Source: Candidatus Methylomirabilota bacterium (lineage in GTDB: Bacteria > Methylomirabilota > Methylomirabilia > Rokubacteriales > CSP1-6). From it: a DNA stretch of 64,000 nt. Under the pieces are notes generated by a model. It made no database searches. It saw only the letters and a list, made by a program, of their open reading frames with translations, and was not told where the DNA came from. Where the stretch lies: NCBI GenBank assembly GCA_035936835.1, contig DASYVT010000148.1:1-64000 (forward strand). Direction: 5' to 3'. A program made the position numbers and the translations under genes. Positions 19,131 through 29,776 of the stretch are shown here, in pieces; position 1 is the first letter of the stretch; each line of letters opens with the position of its first letter.

Positions 19131-20104
19131 GAGCAGACCTTTCGGATAGCCGCGGCGATCTTGGCTTTGGAGGGGGTCTTGAGCAGCTCGAGGTTGCGCG
19201 CGTAGGGCATGGGCGCGTTCTCGCCTGTGATGCGGCAGACCGGCGCGTCGAGATCGTCGAAGGCCTCTTCCTGGACGGTGGCGGCGATTTCCGACCCCAT
19301 GCCGGCGAAGCCCGCGCCCGCCTCGATCACGGCGCAGCGGTGGGTCTTGCGCACCGAGCGCAGGATCGTGCCCGTGTCCATCGGGCGCAGGGTCCGCGGG
19401 TCGACGATCTCGATGGAGATGCCGTCCTTGGCGAGCTCCTCGGCGACCTCGAGGGCGCGGTAGAGCATGCCCATGTACGCGACAACGGTGACGTCGGTGC
19501 CTTCACGGCGGATTGCGGCCTCGCCCAGCGGGACCAGGAAGTCCGGGTCATCGGGCACCTCGCCCTTGATGGCGTACAGCGTCTCGGACTCGATGAAGAT
19601 GACCGGGTTGTCGTCCCGGATGGCGGACTTGAGGAGGCCCTTGGCGTCGGCCGGCGTCGAGGGGCGGACGACCTTGAGCCCCGGCACGTGGTAGAAGTAC
19701 GTCTCCATGCTCTGGGAGTGTTGGGCGGCGAGCTGGGAGGCGGGTCCGCCGGGACCCCGCACGACCAGCGGGATGTTGTACTGCCCGCCCGACATGTAGC
19801 AGAGCTTGGCGGCCGAGTTGACGATCTGGTCGAGCGCCAGGATGGAGAAGTTGAAGGTCATCATCTCGATCACGGGGCGCAGCCCCAGCATGGCCGAGCC
19901 CACGCCGATCCCGGTGAAGCCCGACTCGCAGATCGGCGTGTCGATGATGCGCTTCTCCCCGAACTCCTTGAGGAGGCCCTGCGTCACCTTGTAGGCGCCC
20001 TCGTAGAGCCCGACCTCTTCGCCCATGACGTAGACGCGCGGGTCACGGCGCATCTCCTCTCTCAAGGCCAGGTTGAGCGCTTCGCGATACGTCATGACGG
20101 CCAT
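19127..20104 (-). CDS. pdhB: Pyruvate dehydrogenase E1 component, beta subunit
   Basis: The product is 325 aa, the normal length of the heterotetrameric E1 beta chain. Recognisable are MGEEVGLYEGAYKVTQGLL with the thiamine-activating Glu region, DTPICESGFTGIGVG, and the C-terminal transketolase domain TLRPMDTGTILRSVRKTHR. It forms an alpha2beta2 E1 with the product of the gene 4 nt upstream. Homologues also serve branched-chain 2-oxoacid dehydrogenases, so substrate preference is not certain. Confidence 0.92.
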   Translation of the reverse strand: MAVMTYREALNLALREEMRRDPRVYVMGEEVGLYEGAYKVTQGLLKEFGEKRIIDTPICESGFTGIGVGSAMLGLRPVIEMMTFNFSILALDQIVNSAAKLCYMSGGQYNIPLVVRGPGGPASQLAAQHSQSMETYFYHVPGLKVVRPSTPADAKGLLKSAIRDDNPVIFIESETLYAIKGEVPDDPDFLVPLGEAAIRREGTDVTVVAYMGMLYRALEVAEELAKDGISIEIVDPRTLRPMDTGTILRSVRKTHRCAVIEAGAGFAGMGSEIAATVQEEAFDDLDAPVCRITGENAPMPYARNLELLKTPSKAKIAAAIRKVCS

Positions 20105-20108
20105 CGCG

Positions 20109-21107
20109 CTAGTCCTTGTACACGTCTGTGAAGAGCTCTTCCGGCGCGGGCACGGGCGAGGCCTCGGCGAAGGCGACGGCCTCGTCCACCTGGTCGCTCA
20201 CGGACTTCTCGATCATCTTGATGTCGGCGGCGGTCAGCGCCCCGTCCTTCACGCAGCGCTCGGAGAAGAGGTCGATCGGATCGCGCAGCTTTTCGCGCTC
20301 GACCTCCTCCTTGGTGCGGTAGACCGCGCCCGCCGGGTCCCGCATCGAGTGCCCCCGGAAGCGGTACGTGCGCGCCTCGATGAGAGCCGGAGAACGGTCC
20401 CGCCGCGCCCGCTCGACGGCCCGCCCGACGCACTCGCGCACCGCCAATACGTCCATGCCGTCCACCGGCTCGCCATGGATGCCGTAGGTCTCGGCGAAGC
20501 GCCAGATCTCCGTCTGCGCGAGGGCCCGGTGGATGGCCGTGCCCATGGCGTAGCGGTTGTTCTCGCAGATGAAGAGCACCGGCAGCTTCCAGAGCGCCGC
20601 GAGGTTGAGCGACTCGTGGAATTCGCCCTCCGGTACCGCGCCGTCGCCGAAGAAGCAGAGCACCACCTGGTCGCCGCCCTGGTACTTGATGCCGAAGCCG
20701 GCGCCGGCCGCCAGCGGCAGGTGGGCTCCGACGATGCCGTGGCCGCCGAGGAAGTTGACGCTCTTGTCGAAGAGGTGCATCGAGCCGCCCTTGCCGTGGC
20801 TGAGCCCGTCGCGCCGTCCGAAGAGCTCGGCCATGATGCGCTTCGGGTCGGAGCCCTTGGCAAGGCAGTGCCCGTGCTCGCGGTACGACGACACCGAGTA
20901 GTCGTCCGGGCGCAACGCGGACGTGGCGCCGACCGCCACCGCCTCCTGGCCGATGTAGAGGTGCAGGAACCCGCCGATCTTGCCCATCGAGTACATCTCG
21001 GCGGCCTTCTCCTCGAAGCGCCGGATCAGCTGCATCTGGGTGAGGAGTCCCCGGGCCAGCGCGGCGTCGAGCCTGGCGCTGGGGACCGCGGCCTTCGTTT
21101 GCGCCAT
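20109..21107 (-). CDS. pdhA: Pyruvate dehydrogenase E1 component, alpha subunit
   Basis: The product is 332 aa. It binds thiamine diphosphate through the GDG-x24-N type motif (GDGAVPEGEFHESLN onward to the ENNRYAMGT segment) and carries the phosphorylation-loop-like YRFRGHSMRDPA. The lengths of E1 alpha and beta fit a PDH/BCDH heterotetramer rather than the homodimeric AceE. It starts 4 nt after the stop of nuoK on the same strand, so it appears to be read through from the nuo operon. This is an unusual place for it, where nuoL would be expected. Confidence 0.92.
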   Translation of the reverse strand: MAQTKAAVPSARLDAALARGLLTQMQLIRRFEEKAAEMYSMGKIGGFLHLYIGQEAVAVGATSALRPDDYSVSSYREHGHCLAKGSDPKRIMAELFGRRDGLSHGKGGSMHLFDKSVNFLGGHGIVGAHLPLAAGAGFGIKYQGGDQVVLCFFGDGAVPEGEFHESLNLAALWKLPVLFICENNRYAMGTAIHRALAQTEIWRFAETYGIHGEPVDGMDVLAVRECVGRAVERARRDRSPALIEARTYRFRGHSMRDPAGAVYRTKEEVEREKLRDPIDLFSERCVKDGALTAADIKMIEKSVSDQVDEAVAFAEASPVPAPEELFTDVYKD

Positions 21108-21111
21108 GGCG

Positions 21112-21414
21112 CTACCCCCGCATCAGCGACAGCTCGTCCACCGAGAGGCGGCGGCGGAGCCGGAAGATGGCGACGATGATCGCGAGCCCGACCGCGACTT
21201 CCGCGGCGGCCACGCACAGGACGAAGAACACGAGCACCTGCCCGTCGACGGAGCCGTGGCGCTGGCCGAAGGCCACGAGGGCGAGATTGGCGGCGTTGAG
21301 CATGATCTCGATCGACATGAAGATCACGAGCGGGTCGCGCCGGACCAGCACGCCCAGCACCCCGATGACGAAGAGGACGGCCGAGAGCCCGACGTAGTCG
21401 GACGTGGGGACCAT
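21112..21414 (-). CDS. nuoK: NADH-quinone oxidoreductase subunit K
   Basis: The product is 100 aa with three membrane helices. It contains the two conserved membrane Glu residues in the family pattern ([18 protein letters not shown] and [17 protein letters not shown]). It belongs to the proton-pumping membrane arm of complex I and is related to MrpC. The start is 1 nt from the end of nuoJ. The order usually continues with nuoL, M and N, but here the next gene is pdhA. Confidence 0.93.
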   Translation of the reverse strand: MVPTSDYVGLSAVLFVIGVLGVLVRRDPLVIFMSIEIMLNAANLALVAFGQRHGSVDGQVLVFFVLCVAAAEVAVGLAIIVAIFRLRRRLSVDELSLMRG

Positions 21415-21415
21415 G

Positions 21416-21919
21416 CTACGCCGCCCTGCGCTTGGCCAAGGCCATCACGCCGACCAGGGCGACAAGGAGAAGCACCGACGTGACCTCGAACGGGAAGAGG
21501 TAGTCCGTGAAGAGCGCCCGGCCGATCGCGGCCACGCCGCCGGGCACGGCCGTCGCGGGCGCTTCGCCTTTGAACAGCGCCGAGCGCAGCATCACCGCCA
21601 GGAGGATGAGCAGGAGCCCCGCCACAGGGCCGGCAAGCAGGCGCTGCGAGCGCAGCGCGTCGGGGCCGGTCTCCTCCTTGCCCGGGATCAGCACCATGAT
21701 GGCGAAGACGAACAGGACGGCGATGGCGCCGGCGTACACGATGACTTGCACGGCCGCGAGGAACTCGGCGCGCATCTTGAGGAAGAGCGCGGCCAGCGTC
21801 GCGAGATGCGCCACGAGGAAGAGCGCGCTGTGGATGGGGTTGCGCCTCAGCACGACGCCCACGGCCGAGCCGACGGCCATCACCGCGAGGATCCAGAACG
21901 CGATTTGTCCCGGCGTCAT
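21416..21919 (-). CDS. nuoJ: NADH-quinone oxidoreductase subunit J
   Basis: The product is 167 aa with five predicted membrane helices and the conserved [19 protein letters not shown] segment that contains the pi-bulge helix of the E-channel. The ATG at 21917-21919 overlaps the nuoI stop codon (ATGA). It is a structural membrane-arm subunit of complex I. Confidence 0.92.
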   Translation of the reverse strand: MTPGQIAFWILAVMAVGSAVGVVLRRNPIHSALFLVAHLATLAALFLKMRAEFLAAVQVIVYAGAIAVLFVFAIMVLIPGKEETGPDALRSQRLLAGPVAGLLLILLAVMLRSALFKGEAPATAVPGGVAAIGRALFTDYLFPFEVTSVLLLVALVGVMALAKRRAA

Positions 21920-22557
21920 CAGGGCATGCCCCGCTTGGGTAGTGCGCCCCGCTCGAGGGGCATGCCCCAGTCGGCGGGGATGGGCACGGGCGAGGTCGGG
22001 GCACCGTCGCGCCCGGCGGGCTCGAGCGCCAGCAAGGTCTCCTTCGTGTAGATCATCCCGCCGCGGCTGTAGGAGGAGAACTCGAGGATGCCCGTGTCCA
22101 TGCGGATGGCGTCCTCGGGGCACGCCTCGACGCAGTAGCCGCAGAAGACGCACTTGCCGAGGTCGATGTCGAAGCGCTCGGGCACCTTCTCGATCTCGGG
22201 GTTCGGGTGCTCCGAGGCCACGATGTAGATGCAGTGGGCCGGGCAGACCGTCTCGCACATCATGCAGGCGACGCAGCGAGGCGAACCGTCCTCGCGCCTC
22301 ACAAGGCGGTGGAGGCTCCTGAGCCGCGCCGCGTAGGGCCGGCGCTCGTCCGGGTACTGAAAGGTGACCGCGCCGTGGGCGCTCTTGACGCCGAAAACCG
22401 TGTGCAGCGTGTGCCGCCACATGTTGGTGAAGAAGCGGATGCCGGTCAGCTTGAGGCCGAGCATCACCTCGACCAGGTAGAAGCGCTGGAAGAACCCGAG
22501 CCGGCTCGAGTGCCTCGGATCCGCGGGCGTGTTGGATGCCTGGTAGGGTGACGTCAT
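21919..22557 (-). CDS. nuoI: NADH-quinone oxidoreductase subunit I, two [4Fe-4S] ferredoxin-like
   Basis: The product is 212 aa. Two C-x2-C-x2-C-x3-C clusters are present: CVACMMCETVCP and CVFCGYCVEACP, ligating N6a and N6b, which pass electrons toward NuoB. The N-terminal 30 residues contain an amphipathic helix that anchors to the membrane arm. The C-terminal 30 residues, after LLALEP, are Pro/Gly-rich and appear lineage specific. Confidence 0.94.
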   Translation of the reverse strand: MTSPYQASNTPADPRHSSRLGFFQRFYLVEVMLGLKLTGIRFFTNMWRHTLHTVFGVKSAHGAVTFQYPDERRPYAARLRSLHRLVRREDGSPRCVACMMCETVCPAHCIYIVASEHPNPEIEKVPERFDIDLGKCVFCGYCVEACPEDAIRMDTGILEFSSYSRGGMIYTKETLLALEPAGRDGAPTSPVPIPADWGMPLERGALPKRGMP

Positions 22558-22559
22558 GC

Positions 22560-23672
22560 TCAGGCCTTTCCCAGGAGCAGGAGCACCAGCCCCGTCAGCA
22601 CGATATTAAGGATGGACAGCGGGAAGAGACCCAGCCAGCCCAGCCGCATCGCCTGGTCGTAGCGGAAGCGGGGCAGCGTCCAGCGGATCAGCATGAGAAA
22701 CCAGATCAGGACGACGACCTTGGTGAGGAACGCGCCGACCTGGAGCGCGGTCACCAGGAGGTGGGCCAGCGGCACCTCGAGCCCCCACGGGAACGAGAAG
22801 CCCGAAGAGGCGAGGTACGGAACCTGCCAGCCGCCCAGGAAGAGCCCGGTCGTCATGCCCGCGATCACGACGGTCTCGAGGAAGTCCGCCATGGCGAACA
22901 TGCCGAACTTCATGCCGCTGTACTCCACGAAGTAGCCGATGATCTCCGACTCGCCCTCGGGCATGTCGAAGGGGATGCGCTTGGTCGCCGCGATGCCGGC
23001 CGTGAGGAAGAGGACGAAGGCCAGCGGCTGGGTCAGGATGCCCCAGGCGGGAATCCACGGGCCGAAGTACTGCGGCAGGAGGGGCAGTCCCTGGCCGCGG
23101 GCGATATCCTGCATATTGAGCGAGCCGTAGACCATGACCACGCCCATGATCGAGGCGCCGATGGCGATTTCCGCCGAGATCATGAGCGCGGCGGCCCGCT
23201 GGCCGCCCAGGAGCGCGTAGTTGTTGGCCGAGGACCACCCGGCCATCATGAGCCCGTAGACGCCGAGGGAGAGCATCGCCAGCACGTAGAGGACGCCGAC
23301 GTTCAGCGTCACCGCCTGAAGCTGGATCTCGCGCCCGGCGATCCAGAGCGTGTCGCCGAAGGGGATCGAGGCGAAGGCCGCCAGCGCGAAGAAGACCGAC
23401 ACGAACGGCGCCAGCGTGAACATCAGCCGGTCGGCGCGTGCCGGCATGAAATCTTCCTTGGTCAGCATCTTGATCGCGTCGGCCAGCGGGTGGAGCAGGC
23501 CAAAGATGCGGATGCCGAAGATGCTCGCGCGGTTGGCGCCGATCCGGTCCTGCATGATGGCCGACTGCTTGCGCTCGACCCAGGTCAAGAGGCCGCCGAA
23601 GTTGAGCACCACGAACATCGTGAACGCGACGGGCAGGGCGATCAGCAGGAGATCGAGAGCCGTGCCGCTCAT
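22560..23672 (-). CDS. nuoH: NADH-quinone oxidoreductase subunit H
   Basis: The product is 370 aa with about eight membrane helices. It contains the family signatures ERKQSAIMQDRIGANRA and the quinone-site loop RIPFDMPEGESEIIGYFVEYSGMKF. It forms the quinone-binding chamber with NuoB and NuoD. It overlaps nuoG by 4 nt. Confidence 0.94.
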   Translation of the reverse strand: MSGTALDLLLIALPVAFTMFVVLNFGGLLTWVERKQSAIMQDRIGANRASIFGIRIFGLLHPLADAIKMLTKEDFMPARADRLMFTLAPFVSVFFALAAFASIPFGDTLWIAGREIQLQAVTLNVGVLYVLAMLSLGVYGLMMAGWSSANNYALLGGQRAAALMISAEIAIGASIMGVVMVYGSLNMQDIARGQGLPLLPQYFGPWIPAWGILTQPLAFVLFLTAGIAATKRIPFDMPEGESEIIGYFVEYSGMKFGMFAMADFLETVVIAGMTTGLFLGGWQVPYLASSGFSFPWGLEVPLAHLLVTALQVGAFLTKVVVLIWFLMLIRWTLPRFRYDQAMRLGWLGLFPLSILNIVLTGLVLLLLGKA

Positions 23673-25271
23673 GCCTTCACCGTCGCGCCCGCGTCGCCGA
23701 TGCCGCGATAGGTCATGCCGGCGAAGGCCGGCACGGTCTTTGCCAACGCGTTGAAGACCTGCTCGGAGCGCTCGGCGGCGAAGACAGAGTCCTGGAAGCC
23801 CAGGGCCTTCCCGACGAAGGACAGGATCATCCAGTCGGGCCAGGCCTCTCCCGGGGGCGTGAGCGCGGTGCGGAAGCGCTGGACGCGCCCCTCGAAGTTC
23901 GTGAAGGTGCCCTCGCGCTCCACGTAGGCGGCGCTCGGCAGCACGAGGTGTGCCCTGGCGGAAGCGTCGTTCGCGTTCGTGCCCTGGAAGACCACGGTCT
24001 CCGCGCCCTCGAGAGCTTCCAGCACCTCGGCCTCCGGCCAGGCCGCGGCCCAGAGGTCGTGGTGGAAGACCCAGAGGAGCTTGAGCCGCTTCTCGCGGGC
24101 GGCGCGCAGCATCCCGGCGGCGTCCAGGGCCCCCTGCCCAGGCCCAATGCCGAGCAACTCCGCGCCACGGCTGTTGGGGTTCTTGTCGGCGCGGATCAGG
24201 AAGCTGTCCTCGTCGCCCGGCGCGCGCGGCGGCACCCGAAAGTCGACGTTCCTCACTCCCAGCTGCTCGGCGAGCCGCCGCAGGACCCAGAGGTCTTCAT
24301 TCGACATCTGGGGCGAGGCGAGGAAGCCGATCTCCTCGGGCCGCGTGCGCTGCAACGTCGTGACGAGCTCGGGCAGGGCGCGGTCCCACGACACTTCCGT
24401 GGCCTGCGCGCCGACTCTATGGAGCGGCTGGGCGAGCCGGCTTTTGTCGTCGATCCACTTGAACCCGTATCGGCCGGCGTCGCAGATCCACCACTTATTG
24501 ACGTCCGCGTTGAAGCGGGGCTTGAGCCGCGCCACGCGCCGGCCCTCGTTGTGGTGGGTCCGGTGCTTGTTGGTGTGGACCTCGATGTTGCAGCCGCGGG
24601 CGCAGCCGTTGCAGACGCTCTTGGCCGTGTCGAGGTACCAGACGCGCACCTGGAACCGGAAGTCCCGGTCCGTCAGCGCGCCGACCGGGCAGATGTCGAT
24701 GACGTTGCCCGAGTACTTGTTCTCGAGCGTCTTGCCCGGGAAGAGGCCGATCTCCGAGTGGTCGCCCCGGTGGAAGATGCCGAGCTCGCCGGTGTGCGTC
24801 ACCTCGTCGCAGTAGCGGACGCAGCGCGAGCAGAGGATGCAGCGCTCGGCGTCGAGGATGACGTGGGGGCCGAGCGGCACTGCCTTCGGCTTGTGGACCT
24901 TCTCGTCCGTCATCCGCGGGTCGTACAGGCCGTGCTTCATGTAGTAGATCTGGAGGAAGCACTCGCCCGCCTGGTCGCACACGGCGCAGTCCAGCGGGTG
25001 GTTGATCAGGTGGAACTCCATCATCGAGCGCCGGGTCTCCTTGACCTGCTCGGTCTCGGTGTGGACCACCATGCCCTCGGCCGCCTGGATGTTGCACGCG
25101 ATCTGCGGGCGCGGCACCTTGTCGATGTCCACCATGCAGAGCCGGCATTGGCCGGCGATCGAGAGCGCCGGGTGGTAGCAGTAGTGCGGCACGTCGGCGC
25201 CGGCGGCCTTCGCGGCCTCGATGAGGTTGGTCCCTTCCGGGACCTCGACCTCTTTCCCGTTGATCGTGAGC

Positions 25272-25279
<8 letters not shown>
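23669..25279 (-). CDS. nuoG: NADH-quinone oxidoreductase subunit G, short form
   Basis: The product is 536 aa. Residues 1-80 are a [2Fe-2S] domain (HYCYHPALSIAGQCRLCMVD), followed by the His/Cys cluster HPLDCAVCDQAGEC, two [4Fe-4S] sites (CILCSRCVRYC and CPVGALT), and a molybdopterin-oxidoreductase-like domain with CNGCARGCN and WWICDAGR. The last domain is much shorter than in E. coli NuoG (about 900 aa), which is common outside the gammaproteobacteria. It acts in the peripheral electron-input arm. It overlaps nuoF by 8 nt. Confidence 0.92.
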
Positions 25280-26542
<1,263 letters not shown>

Positions 26543-26543
<1 letters not shown>

Positions 26544-27031
26544 CAGGGGAGCCCGTCCAGGATGCGGTCGACTTTCTCCGGCGTCAGGTTGCCTTCGTAC
26601 CGGTCGTCCACCTGCATCATCGGCGCCTGCTCGCAGGCGCAGAGGCACTCGACGGTGAGGAAGGTGATCCGGCCGTCCGGCGTGGTCTCTCCGGGAGAGA
26701 CTCCAAGCCGCTCTTCGAGGTGCCCGATGATGCCCTTGGCGTTCATGAGGTGGCAGGAGAGGTTGTGGCAGACGGAGACGACGTGCCGCCCCTTGGGCTT
26801 CTGGAAGAAGAGCGTGTAGAAGGTGACCACCTCGTGGACGTGGGCCGGGCTCATCTCGAACAGCCCCGCGACGTATTCCTCCACCTCGAGCGACACGTAG
26901 CCATACGCCTCTTGTGCCAGATGCAGCACGGGCAGGAGCGCGCCCTGCTTGTCCGGGTAGAGCCCCTGGAGCCGCCTGACCTCGGCCAACTGCTCGGGAG
27001 TGAACTGCGGCCTCCGCGCGTCAGCGGTCAA
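26543..27031 (-). CDS. nuoE: NADH-quinone oxidoreductase subunit E, thioredoxin-like [2Fe-2S]
   Basis: The product is 162 aa. The N1a cluster ligands are visible as C-x4-C (CHNLSC) and C-x3-C (CLCAC). It pairs with NuoF in the NADH-oxidising module. It overlaps nuoD by 11 nt. Confidence 0.95.
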
Positions 27032-28394
27032 GCTCGCCTCCGATCATGTTCACCGACCCGAAGGTGGGGATGATGTCGGCGACCATCTGCCCCTCGATCA
27101 TGCGCGGCAGCGCGGCCACGGGCGGCAGGCACGGCGGGCGGCAGCGCACGCGGTACGGCCGGTCGCTGCCATCGGAGACGACGTAGAAGCCGAGCTCGCC
27201 GTTGGCGCCCTCGGCCGCGAAGTAAGCCTCGCCCGCGGGCGGCCTGATACCGTAGCCGTCCATCACGAGCATGAAGTGGTTCATCAGCCCCTCGATGGAG
27301 CCGTAGGCGGTCTCCTTCGGCGGCATGACGACCGTCTTGTCGGCGACGTTCACCCGCTCCTGCGCGGCACGCCCCTGTCCCTGGAGGTTGGGCGAGAGCG
27401 TGATGGGCAGCAGCAGGAGCCCTTCGGTCTTGCCCTGCTTGCCCAGGTCCACGTACGCGTCCACGGGAATCTCGCGGCCCTCGAAGTCCACGTTGATGGC
27501 GCCGCCCGGCATGCGCTCGAGCGCCTGCTCGACCATGCGCATGGACTGCCCCATCTCGGCCATGCGGACGAGGTAGCGGTCGAAGTTGTCGCCGTTCTTG
27601 CCGAGCGGCACCTCGAACTCGACCCGGTCGTACGCCCAGTAGGGCTGGACGCGGCGGAGATCGAAGGGCACGCCGGCCGCACGGAGCAGTGGCCCCGTGA
27701 TGCCCCAGGCGATGCTCTCCCCGGCGGAGAGCGCCCCCACGCCGACCATGCGGTCCATGAAGATCCGGTTGCCGGTGATGAGCGTGTGGACTTCCGAGAG
27801 CACCTGCCGCACTTCGGCGAAGGCCTTCCGCACCTTGATGCCGAATCCATCGGGCAGGTCGGCCTTGACGCCGCCGACCCGGCCGTAGGAGATGGTCAGC
27901 CGCGCGCCGGTGACGTCCTCGACCAGCTCCCAGAGGAACTCGCGCGCCTTGATCATGTACAGGAAGACCGTGAAGGCGCCCAGTTCCATGGCGGAGGCGC
28001 CCACGCACGTCAGGTGGTCGCAGACCCGCGAGATCTCGCTCATGACCACGCGGATGTACTTGCAGCGCTCGGTGATCTCGATGTCGAGGAGCTTCTCGAC
28101 GGCCGAGGCGTAGGCGAAGTTGTTGATCAGCGGCGAGACGTAGTTGAGGCGGTCCGTGAAGGGGATGGCGTTGTTGTACGGGCCGATCTCGCATTCCTTC
28201 TCGAACGCGCGGTGTAGGTAGCCGATCTCGACATCGCCCTTGACCACGACCTCGCCGTCGAGCTCGGCGAAGATCCGGATGATGCCGTGCATGGCCGGGT
28301 GCGCAGGACCCATGTTGACGTAGAGGTTCTGGCTGCCGCTGCCCGTGCCAGGGCCCTCTCCGAGGAACAGCTCGCGCGCGGTACGCTCAGGCAT
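27021..28394 (-). CDS. nuoD: NADH-quinone oxidoreductase subunit D (49 kDa)
   Basis: The product is 457 aa. Hallmarks are NMGPAHPAMHG with the quinone-site His, IGYLHRAFEK, and the C-terminal DIIPTFGSVNMIGGELDR. It builds the quinone pocket with NuoB. The ATG at 28394 lies 2 nt after the nuoC stop. A separate nuoC precedes it, so this is not the NuoCD fusion of enterobacteria. Confidence 0.95.
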   Translation of the reverse strand: MPERTARELFLGEGPGTGSGSQNLYVNMGPAHPAMHGIIRIFAELDGEVVVKGDVEIGYLHRAFEKECEIGPYNNAIPFTDRLNYVSPLINNFAYASAVEKLLDIEITERCKYIRVVMSEISRVCDHLTCVGASAMELGAFTVFLYMIKAREFLWELVEDVTGARLTISYGRVGGVKADLPDGFGIKVRKAFAEVRQVLSEVHTLITGNRIFMDRMVGVGALSAGESIAWGITGPLLRAAGVPFDLRRVQPYWAYDRVEFEVPLGKNGDNFDRYLVRMAEMGQSMRMVEQALERMPGGAINVDFEGREIPVDAYVDLGKQGKTEGLLLLPITLSPNLQGQGRAAQERVNVADKTVVMPPKETAYGSIEGLMNHFMLVMDGYGIRPPAGEAYFAAEGANGELGFYVVSDGSDRPYRVRCRPPCLPPVAALPRMIEGQMVADIIPTFGSVNMIGGELDR

Positions 28395-28396
28395 AG

Positions 28397-28894
28397 CTAG
28401 ACGTTGGGCCCTATGAGCGGCTGGCGGCGCTCGATGGGATAGTCCTTGCGGAGCGGGTGGCCCACGAACTCCTCGTACATCAGCAGGCGCCTGAGGTCGG
28501 GGTGCCCCTCGAACCGGATGCCGAACATGTCCCACACCTCGCGCTCGAACCAGTTGGCGATGGGCCAGAGCCCCGTGGCGGTGGGCACGGACGCCGCGTC
28601 CTGCTCGACTTGCACCTTCAACCTTACCCGATGGTTGTGCGCGACGGAGTACAGGTGGTACACGACGTCGAAGCGCGGCCCATCCTCGCGGCCGGGAAAC
28701 TTGAGGTAGTCGACGGCGGTGAGATCCATCAGCATGTCGAAGCGGAGCTCGGCGTTGTCCCGGCAGTACGAGAGCGCGTCGACGATGCCCTCGCGGGCAA
28801 CGACGGCCGTGTGATCGCCGTGGTGCTCGTGGGTCTCGAGCACCCGCGCGCCCAAGCGCGCGCGCAGTCGCGCGAGAATGGTGGATCCGTCCAT
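28397..28894 (-). CDS. nuoC: NADH-quinone oxidoreductase subunit C (30 kDa)
   Basis: The product is 165 aa. It contains the family motif FEREVWDMFGIRFEGHPDLRR and LRKDYPIE near the C-terminus. It is a peripheral-arm scaffold subunit without cofactors, between nuoB (9 nt upstream) and nuoD. Confidence 0.93.
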   Translation of the reverse strand: MDGSTILARLRARLGARVLETHEHHGDHTAVVAREGIVDALSYCRDNAELRFDMLMDLTAVDYLKFPGREDGPRFDVVYHLYSVAHNHRVRLKVQVEQDAASVPTATGLWPIANWFEREVWDMFGIRFEGHPDLRRLLMYEEFVGHPLRKDYPIERRQPLIGPNV

Positions 28895-28903
28895 GATCGG
28901 GGC

Positions 28904-29362
28904 CTAGTAGCGCTGCGCGCCCGCGGCGATCTTGTCCTGCAGCTTCATCAGGCCGTCGATGACGCTTTCGGGACGGGGAGGACAGCCCGGGATGTAGACG
29001 TCCACGGGGATGATGGTGTCTATCCCCTGGACCGTCGCGTAGTTGTTGTAGAAGCCGCCCGTGCAGGTGCAGACGCCGAAGGCGACCACCCACTTGGGCT
29101 CGCACATCTGGTCGTAGATGCGCTTGAGCACGGGCGCCATCTTGTGGCTGATGGTGCCCACAACGAAGAGCACGTCGGCCTGGCGCGGTGAGAAGCGCGG
29201 CAGTCCCGCGCCGAACCGGTCGACATCATAATGCGAGCAGGCGGTGGCCATGTACTCCATGCCGCAGCACGCCGTCACGAACGGGTACTGGAAGATGGAG
29301 AACTTGCGCGCCCAGCCGATCGCCTCGTCGAGCTTGGAGGTGAAGAAGGTCCCTACTCCCAT
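28904..29362 (-). CDS. nuoB: NADH-quinone oxidoreductase subunit B, N2 cluster
   Basis: The product is 152 aa. The N2 [4Fe-4S] ligands are visible: the tandem cysteines in [18 protein letters not shown] and PGCPPRPE. N2 delivers electrons to quinone. The ATG at 29360-29362 overlaps the nuoA end by 10 nt. Confidence 0.95.
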   Translation of the reverse strand: MGVGTFFTSKLDEAIGWARKFSIFQYPFVTACCGMEYMATACSHYDVDRFGAGLPRFSPRQADVLFVVGTISHKMAPVLKRIYDQMCEPKWVVAFGVCTCTGGFYNNYATVQGIDTIIPVDVYIPGCPPRPESVIDGLMKLQDKIAAGAQRY

Positions 29363-29703
29363 TCGAGCCCCCGCTTCTGCCAGATGTAGAGGAAGCCGAG
29401 CATCAGGATGCCCAGGAAGACGAGCATCACCGAGAAGCCGAACCAGCCGAGGCTCCTGAACACCGTCGCCCACGGCCAGACGAACAACAGTTCGATGTCG
29501 AAGATGATGAAGAAGATGGCGACGGTGGAGAACTTGATGGCGAAGCGTCCCTCGGGCAGCGCGATCGGATCCTTGCCGCACTCGAAGGTCTCCATCTTGG
29601 CCGCCGAGTAGCGCCGGGGCGCGATCATCAGCGGGATGCCGAGCAGCGCGCCCGCGACCGCCGCCGAAGCCGAAAAGACCATCAGGATAGAAACGTACTC
29701 CAT
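29353..29703 (-). CDS. nuoA: NADH-quinone oxidoreductase subunit A
   Basis: The product is 116 aa with three membrane helices and the conserved [10 protein letters not shown] loop and [15 protein letters not shown] helix. It is the first gene of nuoA-K. The ATG at 29703 is 7 nt after a strong GC hairpin (29710-29741). No good Shine-Dalgarno sequence is seen, only GGAAC. Confidence 0.94.
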   Translation of the reverse strand: MEYVSILMVFSASAAVAGALLGIPLMIAPRRYSAAKMETFECGKDPIALPEGRFAIKFSTVAIFFIIFDIELLFVWPWATVFRSLGWFGFSVMLVFLGILMLGFLYIWQKRGLEWE

Positions 29704-29709
29704 TATGTT

Positions 29710-29741
29710 CCGGGGGGGAGCGACCGCCGCTCCTCCCCCGG
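29710..29741 (-). promoter_or_regulatory. GC-rich hairpin between lipA and nuoA
   Basis: CCGGGGGGGAGCG (29710-29722) pairs with CGCTCCTCCCCCGG (29728-29741) around a 5-nt loop, with one G-T pair and one bulged C. It sits in the 73-nt gap between the lipA stop and the nuoA ATG. It has no U-run on the minus strand, so it could be an attenuator, a processing site, or a structure at the nuoA ribosome site rather than a simple terminator. Confidence 0.5.
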
Positions 29742-29776
29742 CCCCCCCCACCGGTTCGAAATCGTCCCGCGCTGGC

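Noticed and set aside
19127-21107. Branched-chain 2-oxoacid or acetoin dehydrogenase instead of pyruvate dehydrogenase
   Set aside because: Not excluded, but the cluster has no branched-chain or acetoin-specific neighbours, and pyruvate is the simplest substrate; I kept the PDH names.
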